From Pelagibacteraceae bacterium AG-390-C22 (GTDB taxonomy: Bacteria; Pseudomonadota; Alphaproteobacteria; Pelagibacterales; Pelagibacteraceae), in NCBI GenBank assembly GCA_003278125.1, contig QCGX01000001.1, positions 62,001-126,000 on the forward strand: DNA of 64,000 nt. Reading direction: 5' to 3'. Under the pieces are notes generated by a model. The model was not told where the DNA came from. It made no database searches and worked only from the letters and a program-made list of their open reading frames with translations. Position numbers and translations under genes: made by a program. This document shows positions 9,643-18,482 of this stretch, in pieces. How positions within the stretch are numbered: position 1 is the first letter of the stretch; every line of letters begins with the position of its first letter.

Positions 9643-11144
9643 AACCAGAATTAAAAAATCTTTTTAAATTTCAGTCTAATAAAAAGTCTAAGCAAGCCAT
9701 AATAGATCTTGGATCAAATTCAATAAGAATGCTCATATACGATAATTTTAAAATTTCTCCAATTCCAGTTTTTAATGAAAAAGCAGTTTGCAAACTTGGA
9801 AAAAATCTAGATAAATCTAAAAAACTAAATCCTGATGGAATTAAAAGTTCTTTAAAAGTTCTAAATAGATTTAAAGAAATTTTAGATATTTCAGACGTTC
9901 AAGATTTAGAAATTATTGCTACAGCAGCTTTTAGAGAGGCCACTGATGCAAGTGAATTTTTAAGAGAAATTGAAAAAATATTTAATAAAAAACCACTAGT
10001 GTTATCTGGCGAGGAAGAAGCAAGAACATCAGCAAACGGTGTAATGGTAGGATTTGATGAAGTAGATGGACTTGTTGCAGATTTAGGAGGCGGAAGTTTA
10101 GAACTTGCCAGAGTTTCTAACAATCAAATTTTTGAAACAACCTCTTTACCTCTTGGAGTATTAAGACTTGAAAATAATCCTATTATAAAAAAAAGAAATT
10201 TGGGAAAATATGTTAGAAAATGTTTAAGAGATGAAAAATGGCTTTCTAAAAAGAAATTTAAAAATATATATTTGGTAGGAGGGACTTGGAGATCATTATT
10301 TAAATATCATCTCTTTAAAGAAAAACACCCATTACATATTTTGCATCAATATAAGCTCTCAAAAGATGCAGCAGTTAAATACTTAAACAGAATTTCAAAA
10401 TTTAATAAATCATCTTTGAAATCAATGGAATATATTACTAAATCTAGAACTCCCTATTTACCTTTTAGCTCTATAATACTTAACGAAATAATTGAAGTAG
10501 CAAGCCCCTCAAAAGTTATTTGCTCAATCAGTGGACTAAGAGAGGGGCATATGAATACAATTATAAACCAAGGAATGAGTGAGGATGAAATTTTCAAATT
10601 AAAAACTGATGGTATATCTTTTAAAAAAGGGGACTATGGAAAGAGTTTTGAGAAATATTTTAATTTTATTTCACCATTATTTGAAGACAACGAATATTTT
10701 AATCGAAGATTACTAACCTTGGCTTGTATCTTAAGTAAAATGGATTGGGGCCTAGGAGCTTTTCAAAAAGCAGAGTTAGTTTTTATGGAAGTGTTAAATA
10801 CTCCATTACTAAAACTAGAACATAGAGATAGAGTAAAAGTTGCATCAGCAAGTTTTTGGAGACATTGTGGTTTAAAATATAATCCGAATTATCAGTTTCT
10901 AACCTTACTAAATAACAAGGAGATTTTATCCTCAAAGCAAGTGGGATCTGCTTTAAGGTTAGCAGAGTCACTTACAAGCATGTCTTCGTTGTTGTTAGAT
11001 GAATTTAAAATTTATAAAAGAAATAAGACTATTTTTTTGAAAATACCTAAAAATCATAGTGATATAGTCTCAAAACAAGTAACTAAAAGACTTAAAAATC
11101 TAGCAGGAGAGATGAATGTCGACTCTAATATCATTTATTCTTGA
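9639..11144 (+). CDS. ppx: Exopolyphosphatase / Ppx-GppA family
   Basis: IDLGSNSIRMLIYD, LVADLGGGSLELARV; ATGA overlap with ppk. Confidence 0.9.
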   Translation: MKPELKNLFKFQSNKKSKQAIIDLGSNSIRMLIYDNFKISPIPVFNEKAVCKLGKNLDKSKKLNPDGIKSSLKVLNRFKEILDISDVQDLEIIATAAFREATDASEFLREIEKIFNKKPLVLSGEEEARTSANGVMVGFDEVDGLVADLGGGSLELARVSNNQIFETTSLPLGVLRLENNPIIKKRNLGKYVRKCLRDEKWLSKKKFKNIYLVGGTWRSLFKYHLFKEKHPLHILHQYKLSKDAAVKYLNRISKFNKSSLKSMEYITKSRTPYLPFSSIILNEIIEVASPSKVICSISGLREGHMNTIINQGMSEDEIFKLKTDGISFKKGDYGKSFEKYFNFISPLFEDNEYFNRRLLTLACILSKMDWGLGAFQKAELVFMEVLNTPLLKLEHRDRVKVASASFWRHCGLKYNPNYQFLTLLNNKEILSSKQVGSALRLAESLTSMSSLLLDEFKIYKRNKTIFLKIPKNHSDIVSKQVTKRLKNLAGEMNVDSNIIYS

Positions 11145-11237
11145 AAATTAATAAATCTTTAACTTAATTTAAATATTTTTTTAGCATTTTTATATTATTA
11201 AATGTTCATCAGTCTCCCGACTGTTTGTTAATTAATT

Positions 11238-11266
11238 AGCCCAAGGTATTAATATTACCTTGGGCT
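11238..11266. terminator. Perfect inverted repeat between convergent ppx and aqp
   Basis: AGCCCAAGGTA-TTAATAT-TACCTTGGGCT; no strong T-tract, so terminator role is tentative. Confidence 0.45.
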
Positions 11267-11275
11267 GCCCTCCAA

Positions 11276-11923
11276 CTATAAAAAAATTTTTCTAATTAAA
11301 TAGACAGCTAATATTCCACCAATAATTTCAGCAATGATATAACTAGGAGTATTTAAGTAATTTATTCCAGTAAATGTGTCTGTAAAAGTTCTTGCAATTG
11401 CTACCGCTGGATTTGCAAATGAAGTTGAAGAGGTAAACCAATAACCTGCTGTAATAAAAGTAGCAACTGATGAGGCGACTGCAAGTTTACCACTTTTTAA
11501 AGATCCGAATATCACAAAAATTAATCCAAAAGTTGCAATGATCTCAGCTGTAAAAATATTTATTCCAGGTCTAATCTTCTCTGATAGCTGTAACAAAGGA
11601 AGATCAAACATAAAATTAGCCAACATTACTCCTAACATGCAACCTAAGATTTGAGCTGAGATATAAATGATAATTAAATTTTTTTTAATCTTATTGGTAA
11701 AATACATTGCTAAAGTAACGACAGGATTGAAATGTGCTCCAGAGATATCACCGATTGAAGTAATCAGAACAAATAATCCTGCACCTGTAGCTAAAGTATT
11801 CGCTATTAACATTACAGCGACGTCATCAGTTAGATTTTGAGCCATAATACCTGAACCAACAATTATCATGACTAAAAAACAACTTCCTATAAATTCACCA
11901 ATAAATATTTTTTTACTTTTCAT
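11276..11923 (-). CDS. Aquaporin/aquaglyceroporin (MIP family), putative arsenite channel by context
   Basis: NPA-type motifs HFNPVVT and FANPAVA; overlaps arsC. Confidence 0.85.
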   Translation of the reverse strand: MKSKKIFIGEFIGSCFLVMIIVGSGIMAQNLTDDVAVMLIANTLATGAGLFVLITSIGDISGAHFNPVVTLAMYFTNKIKKNLIIIYISAQILGCMLGVMLANFMFDLPLLQLSEKIRPGINIFTAEIIATFGLIFVIFGSLKSGKLAVASSVATFITAGYWFTSSTSFANPAVAIARTFTDTFTGINYLNTPSYIIAEIIGGILAVYLIRKIFL

Positions 11924-12356
11924 TTTTTATCCAATTTTTAATTTTTTCATTAATTATATTATAAGTTTCTTCAGCTATTAAATTTATTTTATCTTTATTT
12001 TTAGTTTTTTTAAATTTTTCAACAGGGTCCTCAATATCCCAGTGTGTAATGGTCTTTTTTTTGGGCCATACAGGACAAACTTCTTTATTAGCGTTATTAC
12101 AAACTGTAATCACGTAATCAATATCAATATCATTTTTTAAAAATTCATCAAAATTTTTTGAATAATAAGTGTCTAAATTAAATTTTTTTCCTTCAAGATA
12201 CTCTTTAATGTAAGGATTGATTTTTCCTGAAGGATTACTTCCGGCACTAAATGCGATGAATTGATTTCGGTAATTTTTATTTACAATACTTTCTGCTATT
12301 ATGCTTCTCGCAGAGTTTCCAGTACAAACAAACAATATTGTTTTTGTTTTCCTCAT
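11913..12356 (-). CDS. arsC: Arsenate reductase, low-molecular-weight phosphatase type
   Basis: VCTGNSARSIIAE active-site loop; VITVCNNANKEVCPVWP. Confidence 0.88.
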   Translation of the reverse strand: MRKTKTILFVCTGNSARSIIAESIVNKNYRNQFIAFSAGSNPSGKINPYIKEYLEGKKFNLDTYYSKNFDEFLKNDIDIDYVITVCNNANKEVCPVWPKKKTITHWDIEDPVEKFKKTKNKDKINLIAEETYNIINEKIKNWIKNEK

Positions 12357-12382
12357 AAAAAATGTTTTGAAGTGTCCCGAAC

Positions 12383-12610
12383 TTAAGGAACCAAAATTTG
12401 ATAAAAACCAATAATAAATAATGGTATCTGTAACCCAAAATTAGTTAATATTGCTTTATCCTTAGAAATAAAACCTGCAATAGTCCAACCAACAACTCCA
12501 GCTCCATGAAACATTATATTTACTGGATACATATTCAAATTTGTTAATAAAATACCTGTAAGAACTAAAAAAGTACTTAACCATTTAAGGTATTTTTTAA
12601 TAAACTTCAT
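12383..12610 (-). CDS. Small hydrophobic membrane protein, first gene of the ars operon
   Basis: 75-aa ORF with predicted TM segments, 26 nt upstream of arsC. Confidence 0.6.
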   Translation of the reverse strand: MKFIKKYLKWLSTFLVLTGILLTNLNMYPVNIMFHGAGVVGWTIAGFISKDKAILTNFGLQIPLFIIGFYQILVP

Positions 12611-12615
12611 AGTTA

Positions 12616-12649
12616 ATTATATGATTGTAATGTTAAAGTTTTGTTAACC
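12616..12649 (-). promoter_or_regulatory. Candidate promoter with Pho-box-like repeat for the ars operon
   Basis: Minus strand GGTTAAC-AAAA-CTTTAAC, 10 bp, then TATAAT just upstream of the start codon. Confidence 0.35.
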
Positions 12650-12715
12650 AGATGAGGCTTTAACTTTTTTCTCGATAAACTCTGGAATCTCATCACCAAG
12701 ATCATCGTCTCTCTC
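12644..12715 (-). pseudogene. gcrA: Relic of a divergent gcrA 3' end
   Basis: Encodes ERDDDLGDEIPEFIEKKVKASSG-stop (in-frame stop at 12716-12718); intact GcrA ends EDDLGEEIPEFIEKKVKSAG. Confidence 0.8.
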
Positions 12716-12781
12716 CTATAATTATTGTTTACTAAGAATTTATTACAATTTAGAAGAGAAAGATACTTTGGTTAGAAATAG

Positions 12782-13828
12782 TTAACAGCTTTTAAAGGAC
12801 TTAGACATATTACTAATTAGATCAAAATATAAAGTTTTTCCTGGAGTTAAAGTGGCTCCCAATGGATCTAAAACACCAGTTTTAATATTCATATCTTTCG
12901 CTACTGCATTGATTATGTCAGGATTAAATTGAGGTTCAGAAAACACACAACTTACTTTGTCATGTTCAATTATTTCTCTGATTTCAGATAATTGTTCAGC
13001 TCCAGGCAATACATCTGTATTTACAGTAAAAGCTCCTAGAACATTTACATCAAATCTTTTTTCAAAATATTGATAGGCGTCATGGAAAACAATCGATTTA
13101 AAATCTTTATTTAACTCAGATTTAACTTTTTTTGTAAGTTTATCTAAATCTTTGAGTGCTTTTTTTAAGTTAGCTTTATATGTAGATGCGTTTTCTTGAT
13201 CATTTTCTATTAAATGCTCTGCCATTTCTTTTAAAATCACTTTTGCGTTCATTGGATCTAACCAGATGTGCGGATCATGTTCACCGTGAGCATGCTCATG
13301 GTGATCATCGTGTTTATCTTCTTTATGACCATGTTCTTTATGTTCGTCTTCTTTATGCTCGTCATGACCATGTTCATCGTGTTTATCTTCTTTATGACCA
13401 TGTTCTTTATGTTCGTCTTCTTTTTTATGCTCGTCGTGTCCATGATCATCATGTCCTTCAAATATGTTTCTTTCTCTAAATTCTAATTTATTTAATCCTT
13501 TAATTTCCATTAACTCTATTTTTTCAGCTTTTTTTGCTATTGAATTTAATGGTTTTTCTAAAAAACTTTCTAAGTCTTCACCAACCCAAAAAATTAAATC
13601 AGCATTTTGTAACATTTTTGCGTGAGATGGTTTCATTGCAAATCCGTGTGGTGAAGCATATCCATCTACTATTAAATCTGGTTTACCTACCCCATCCATC
13701 AAATAACTTGCTAATGAGTGTATAGGTTTTATTGATGCAACTACTTTGATTTCAGCTTTTGCTGGTGAGAAAATAATAAATAGAGATAATATTGATAATA
13801 TAAATGGTAATTTTTTAATGTTTTTCAT
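12782..13828 (-). CDS. znuA: Zinc ABC transporter substrate-binding protein ZnuA with His-rich loop
   Basis: IKPIHSLASYLMDGVG, HDPHIWLDPMNAKVI, VFSEPQFNP; His/Asp/Glu-rich insert. Confidence 0.93.
   Translation of the reverse strand: MKNIKKLPFILSILSLFIIFSPAKAEIKVVASIKPIHSLASYLMDGVGKPDLIVDGYASPHGFAMKPSHAKMLQNADLIFWVGEDLESFLEKPLNSIAKKAEKIELMEIKGLNKLEFRERNIFEGHDDHGHDEHKKEDEHKEHGHKEDKHDEHGHDEHKEDEHKEHGHKEDKHDDHHEHAHGEHDPHIWLDPMNAKVILKEMAEHLIENDQENASTYKANLKKALKDLDKLTKKVKSELNKDFKSIVFHDAYQYFEKRFDVNVLGAFTVNTDVLPGAEQLSEIREIIEHDKVSCVFSEPQFNPDIINAVAKDMNIKTGVLDPLGATLTPGKTLYFDLISNMSKSFKSC
13305..13445 (-). repeat. Tandem duplication (69-bp period) in the ZnuA His-rich loop
   Basis: Two near-identical units TCATCGTGTTTATCTTCTTTATGACCATGTTCTTTATG..., the second with one extra codon. 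Confidence 0.85.
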
Positions 13829-13847
13829 AATAATAGTATGTTAGAGT

Positions 13848-13879
13848 TGTTATAATATAACAGTATGTAATAATATAAC
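13848..13879. promoter_or_regulatory. Two Zur-box-like palindromes between znuA and znuC
   Basis: TGTTATAATATAACA (13848-13862) and GTAATAATATAAC (13867-13879). Confidence 0.6.
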
Positions 13880-13900
13880 GTTTTAGAGTCAATAGATAAA

Positions 13901-14647
13901 ATGAGCTTAAATCAAAATATTTTAGTAAAATTAAAACAAGCTGGTTTTCGTATAAACGGCAAATGGCTCGTTAAAGGAGTGTCATTACAAATTGAAAAGG
14001 GTAAAATAGTTACTCTTATTGGTCCTAATGGTTCTGGAAAAAGCACCACAGCTAAAATTGCTTTAGGAATTTATAAAAAAATCGATGGAGAAGTTGAGAA
14101 ATATACGAATAAAGTTGGATATGTTCCTCAAAAAATCTCAATTGATTGGACATTGCCACTTAGAGTGAATGATTTCATGGTACTAACTGAAAATCTCAAA
14201 GATGAAGCTATTAACGAAGCTTTATCTTTAACAGGTGTTATTCATCTTAAAGATAAAAATTTGGGCGACTTATCAGGCGGTGAGTTTCAAAGAGTATTGC
14301 TTGCAAGAGCTATTTCAAAAAAACCAGATCTTTTAGTACTTGATGAGCCAGTACAAGGAGTGGATTTTACTGGCGAAATTGCTCTATACGAACTTATAAA
14401 GAAAATTTCAGATGAATTGAATTGCGGAATCCTATTGATTTCTCATGACTTACATACTGTAATGAGTGCTACTGACCATGTTGTTTGCCTAAACGGTCAT
14501 GTCTGTTGTTCAGGCTCTCCATTAGATGTTGCAAAAAATAATGAATATAAAGCTTTATTTGGAGAACAAGCCTCTCAAATATTAACAAGATACAAACATA
14601 GTCATGATCATATTCATACGAGTGAAGGTGAAATAAAAAAAAATTAA
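13901..14647 (+). CDS. znuC: Zinc ABC transporter ATPase ZnuC
   Basis: GPNGSGKST, LSGGEFQRVLLARA; C-terminal His-rich tail. Confidence 0.92.
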   Translation: MSLNQNILVKLKQAGFRINGKWLVKGVSLQIEKGKIVTLIGPNGSGKSTTAKIALGIYKKIDGEVEKYTNKVGYVPQKISIDWTLPLRVNDFMVLTENLKDEAINEALSLTGVIHLKDKNLGDLSGGEFQRVLLARAISKKPDLLVLDEPVQGVDFTGEIALYELIKKISDELNCGILLISHDLHTVMSATDHVVCLNGHVCCSGSPLDVAKNNEYKALFGEQASQILTRYKHSHDHIHTSEGEIKKN

Positions 14648-15451
14648 ATGTTTGATGATTTTTTTATAAGAGCGTTAGTAGCTGGACTTGGTATTGCATT
14701 TGTAACTGGGCCTCTTGGATGTTTTGTTATATGGAGGCGATTATCATATTTTGGTGATACTCTTGCCCACTCTGCTTTACTTGGAGTTACACTAGCTTAT
14801 ACTTTGGAATTTAACATTGCTCTTTCAGTATTCATAATTTCATCTTTAATTGCATTAATTTTGATACAGCTTCAAAAAAGAACCAATCTACCAGGTGATG
14901 CTTTATTAGGACTCTTGGCTCATTCATCTTTAGCAGTTGGACTGGTTGTAATTGGTTTTTTAACATTCATAAGGTTCGATATCATGGGATTATTATTTGG
15001 GGATATATTAGCAGTTACAGCTGATGATTTATTAATTATATGGATAGGGGGGCCATTAATACTTTTAATTCTTAAATTGATTTGGAAACCTTTATTTGCA
15101 TCAACAGTAAACTACGAATTAGCAGAAGCCGAAGGTTTAAATCCTGATAGAGCTAAAGCTATATTTACTATTTTAATGGCTGGGATAATTGCTATTTCAA
15201 TTAAAATGGTTGGACTATTATTAATTACAGGAATGTTAATCATACCAGCTGCAATGGCACGAAATATTTCTTCAAGCCCTCAGAGTATGGTAATTTATTC
15301 AATACTTGGAGGTTTGTTGTCTGTAATTTTGGGTTTGTTTACTTCGTTACAGTTTAATACATCTTCAGGCCCATCAATCATTGCGGCTTCCTTGTTTTTA
15401 TTCATACTTTCATTAGTAAAAATTAAACAATCGATTAAATTGAAAAATTAA
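14648..15451 (+). CDS. znuB: Zinc ABC transporter permease ZnuB
   Basis: ABC-3 family: GDTLAHSALLGV, HSSLAVGLV. Confidence 0.93.
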   Translation: MFDDFFIRALVAGLGIAFVTGPLGCFVIWRRLSYFGDTLAHSALLGVTLAYTLEFNIALSVFIISSLIALILIQLQKRTNLPGDALLGLLAHSSLAVGLVVIGFLTFIRFDIMGLLFGDILAVTADDLLIIWIGGPLILLILKLIWKPLFASTVNYELAEAEGLNPDRAKAIFTILMAGIIAISIKMVGLLLITGMLIIPAAMARNISSSPQSMVIYSILGGLLSVILGLFTSLQFNTSSGPSIIAASLFLFILSLVKIKQSIKLKN

Positions 15452-15466
15452 TGAAGAATCAGTACA

Positions 15467-15868
15467 ATGACTAGAATGCATAAAGAAAACAATCTTTCCA
15501 AAAATCAACAAATAATTTTTGATTTAATTGATAGATCTCCAGAGCCCTTAAAGGCATATACGATACTTTATAATGTTCAGAAGAAAGGCATTAATGCTCC
15601 ACCACAAGTTTATCGAGCATTAGATAAATTAGTTGAGATAGGAAAAATTCATAAAATTGAAAGTAAAAATGCTTTTGTTGCATGTAAAAATTCTGATTGT
15701 GAAATTTCAAAAGCTACAGCGTTTTCAATTTGTGAAAGTTGTGAAGTGGTTGATGAAATTAGTGATGTTAAACTCTCAAAATATTTATCGAGTTTTAATC
15801 ATAAAAAAGGAATGAAGTTTAAAAGATTTAATTTAGAATTTTTTGGTCTTTGCAAAAAGTGCAAATAA
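15467..15868 (+). CDS. zur: Fur-family zinc uptake regulator Zur
   Basis: Fur winged helix, APPQVYRALDKLVEIGKIHKIES; CESC and CKKC motifs; downstream of znuCB. Confidence 0.88.
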   Translation: MTRMHKENNLSKNQQIIFDLIDRSPEPLKAYTILYNVQKKGINAPPQVYRALDKLVEIGKIHKIESKNAFVACKNSDCEISKATAFSICESCEVVDEISDVKLSKYLSSFNHKKGMKFKRFNLEFFGLCKKCK

Positions 15869-15869
15869 T

Positions 15870-16364
15870 CTAGCCTGCTGACTTTACTTTCTTTTCAATA
15901 AATTCTGGAATCTCCTCGCCCAGATCGTCTTCTTTTTGGTTTTTAGGCTGGAAGGCGTATAAAACATGAAGTTTACAATATGGAAAATCACTCTCAGGTT
16001 TTCTTCCACAAAAGTAAAACTTTTCTTCATTAGGGTGACCTATTGGCCATTTGCATGTTTCTTCCGTTAATTCTTCTAAAGATTTAGGATTTTCAGCTTC
16101 GAAATTTTTATCAAGTAAAATTGATTGAAATTTTGCTTTTCTAGACATTGGAGCAGGATTACGTCTCACAACCTGTTTGTTGTCTTTAGATCTAGAGGAG
16201 CTAGATTGCTTTGATGGAGCTCTAGCTTCTAAATTTAATCTGTGAGCTTTACCAATAACTGCGTTACGAGTTGTGTCACCTAGCATTTCAGCTATTTGAC
16301 TAGCCGTATGACCTTTTGACCAAAGTTCTTTTAATTTTTCAACTTTCTCGCTAGTCCAACCCAT
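15870..16364 (-). CDS. gcrA: Cell-cycle regulator GcrA
   Basis: N-terminus MGWTSEKVEKLKELWSKGHTASQIAEMLG. Confidence 0.93.
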   Translation of the reverse strand: MGWTSEKVEKLKELWSKGHTASQIAEMLGDTTRNAVIGKAHRLNLEARAPSKQSSSSRSKDNKQVVRRNPAPMSRKAKFQSILLDKNFEAENPKSLEELTEETCKWPIGHPNEEKFYFCGRKPESDFPYCKLHVLYAFQPKNQKEDDLGEEIPEFIEKKVKSAG

Positions 16365-16500
16365 TGTATACTTTTTCTATATTTAGTATTTTTATTATGA
16401 CTAAAACATTATGTTGTATTTTAAAACTTTAAAACGACTAAAAGCTGTTAATAGAATTAGTTTTACACAGTTTTTTTAATAAGGAGTTATAAGACTATCA

Positions 16501-17313
16501 ATGGTTGAAATTACAAAAAAATATAAAATTGGAAAGAGAAGATTTGGTTTAATTAACTGGGTTGGGGCTTGGACTTTGTATCAGAAAGAAGTTCTAAGAT
16601 TTTTAATTGTTTGGGCACAGACAATTTTTTCTCCATTAGTTTCATCATTACTTTTTTTAATGGTACTCTCTCTAGCCATCGGTAATGAGAGAGGGGAGGT
16701 TTTAGGGGTCCCTTTTATTACTTTTTTAGCTCCCGGCTTAATTGCAATGCAAGTAATTCAACAGGCTTTTTCTCACTCTTCTTCATCGTTTATGATTAGC
16801 AAGATACAAGGAAATATAGTTGATCTACTTTATGCACCTTTATCTGCTACGGAAGTGACAATTTCAGTTTCTTTAGCTGCTGTTACTAGAAGCCTTATGA
16901 TAGCAGCAGTCTCTATAGTAACTTTTTATTTTATTGTTGATTTGGAAATTAAAGATTTTTTTACTTTGATTTTGTTTATATTTTTATCTTCTTTTATTTT
17001 AGGAAATGTGGGAATTATTGCTGGTTTATGGGCAGAAAAATTCGATCATATGGCGACCGTGACAAATTTTGTAATTATTCCACTTTCTTTTTTATCAGGC
17101 ACATTTTATTCAATTGATAGACTACCTGGTTTTTTGCAAACTATTAGCAAGGCCAATCCCTTCTTTTATATGATTGATGGAATTAGATATAGTTTTATTG
17201 GTAGCTCAGATGGATCAATTAAGATTGGAATAACTTATTTAGCAATTTTAAGTTTTTTAAGCTGGTTAGTTACTTATATTTTATTTAAAAAAGGATATAA
17301 GATAAAATCATAA
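16501..17313 (+). CDS. ABC-2 type transporter permease
   Basis: Six-TM ABC-2 protein, FLSGTFYSIDRLP...NPFFYMIDGIRYSFIG. Confidence 0.85.
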   Translation: MVEITKKYKIGKRRFGLINWVGAWTLYQKEVLRFLIVWAQTIFSPLVSSLLFLMVLSLAIGNERGEVLGVPFITFLAPGLIAMQVIQQAFSHSSSSFMISKIQGNIVDLLYAPLSATEVTISVSLAAVTRSLMIAAVSIVTFYFIVDLEIKDFFTLILFIFLSSFILGNVGIIAGLWAEKFDHMATVTNFVIIPLSFLSGTFYSIDRLPGFLQTISKANPFFYMIDGIRYSFIGSSDGSIKIGITYLAILSFLSWLVTYILFKKGYKIKS

Positions 17314-17315
17314 AT

Positions 17316-18482
17316 ATGAGCGCAATATTAAATACTTATAATAGAAAAAAAATTTCATTCAAAAGAGGAAAAGGAAGCTTTTTATACGACACAAATGGGA
17401 AAAAATATTTAGATTTTGTTCAAGGTATAGCAGTAAATTGCTTAGGACATTCAAATGATTATTTAAATAAAGCTATACAAAAACAATCTAAAAAAGTGTG
17501 GCATGTTTCAAATGTATTTACAATTCCCGAACAAGAAAAATTAGCAAAAAGGCTTAAACAAAAAACTTTTGCAGACTACGTCGCTTTTCAAAATTCAGGA
17601 GCAGAAGCAACAGAGGCTGCAATAAAATTTGCTAGAAGATATTTTTATTCAAAGGGTAAACCAAAAAAAAATAGAATTATATGTATCAACAATAGTTTTC
17701 ATGGAAGAACTTTAGCAACTATTTTTGCTAGCAATAGTAAGAAAGCTACTGAAGGTTTTTATCCCAAAGTTGATGGATTTGATCATTTTAATTTTGGTGA
17801 CCACAAAGGATTAGAAAGAGCTATCACTAGTAGAACGGCAGCTATTATGGTCGAGACTATAATGGGTGAAGGAGGGATAAAGGTAATTCCTGATTACTGC
17901 TTAAAAGGATTAAGAAAATTGTGTAATAAAAAAAAGATACTATTAATACTAGATGAGGTTCAATGTGGAATAGGGAGAACCGGAAAGTTTCTAGCTTTTG
18001 AGCATGCTAAAATAAAACCTGATATTGTTCCTATAGCTAAAGGAATTGGAGGAGGTTTTCCAGTAGGAGCAGTATTAGTAAATAAAAAAGTTGCCTCTGG
18101 AATGAAACCCGGAACACACGGATCGACTTTTGGAGGAAATCCCTTAGCAATGAGCGTAGGTAATGCAGTCATTGATGTTTTATTTAGAAAAGGATTTTTA
18201 AATAATGTTAAAAAAAATGGGAAATATTTTCACGTTGAATTGAATAAAATCAAAAAAAAATATCCAAAAGTTATTAAAGAGGTTAGAGGTCAAGGATTAT
18301 TAGTTGGACTTGCATTAAAAAAAGATCAAACAGACTTTATAAAGAAATTATTACAAAAAAGATTGCTTACTGTCAAAGCATCAGAGAATGTTGTCAGACT
18401 TTTGCCTCCTTTAAACGTTACAAAAAAGGAAATTAATTTAGCATTAAAAATTCTGAATAATGTATGTGAGAACTACAAATGA
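17316..18482 (+). CDS. argD: Acetylornithine aminotransferase
   Basis: Class III aminotransferase motifs (NSGAEATEAAIKFAR, LDEVQCGIGRTG, GSTFGGNPLA). Confidence 0.92.
   Translation: MSAILNTYNRKKISFKRGKGSFLYDTNGKKYLDFVQGIAVNCLGHSNDYLNKAIQKQSKKVWHVSNVFTIPEQEKLAKRLKQKTFADYVAFQNSGAEATEAAIKFARRYFYSKGKPKKNRIICINNSFHGRTLATIFASNSKKATEGFYPKVDGFDHFNFGDHKGLERAITSRTAAIMVETIMGEGGIKVIPDYCLKGLRKLCNKKKILLILDEVQCGIGRTGKFLAFEHAKIKPDIVPIAKGIGGGFPVGAVLVNKKVASGMKPGTHGSTFGGNPLAMSVGNAVIDVLFRKGFLNNVKKNGKYFHVELNKIKKKYPKVIKEVRGQGLLVGLALKKDQTDFIKKLLQKRLLTVKASENVVRLLPPLNVTKKEINLALKILNNVCENYK

Noticed and set aside
1128-11238. 17-bp exact direct repeat TGTTTGTTAATTAATTA at 1128-1144 and 11222-11238 flanking pstS..ppx, considered as an island att site
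   Set aside because: Low-complexity AT sequence; a 17-mer match is expected by chance about once in a 64-kb window of this composition, and no integrase is present.
13186-13486. Plus-strand and alternate-frame ORFs (97, 67, 72 aa) over znuA
   Set aside because: Shadow ORFs created by the His-rich tandem repeat in ZnuA; compositionally biased and antisense to a clear CDS.
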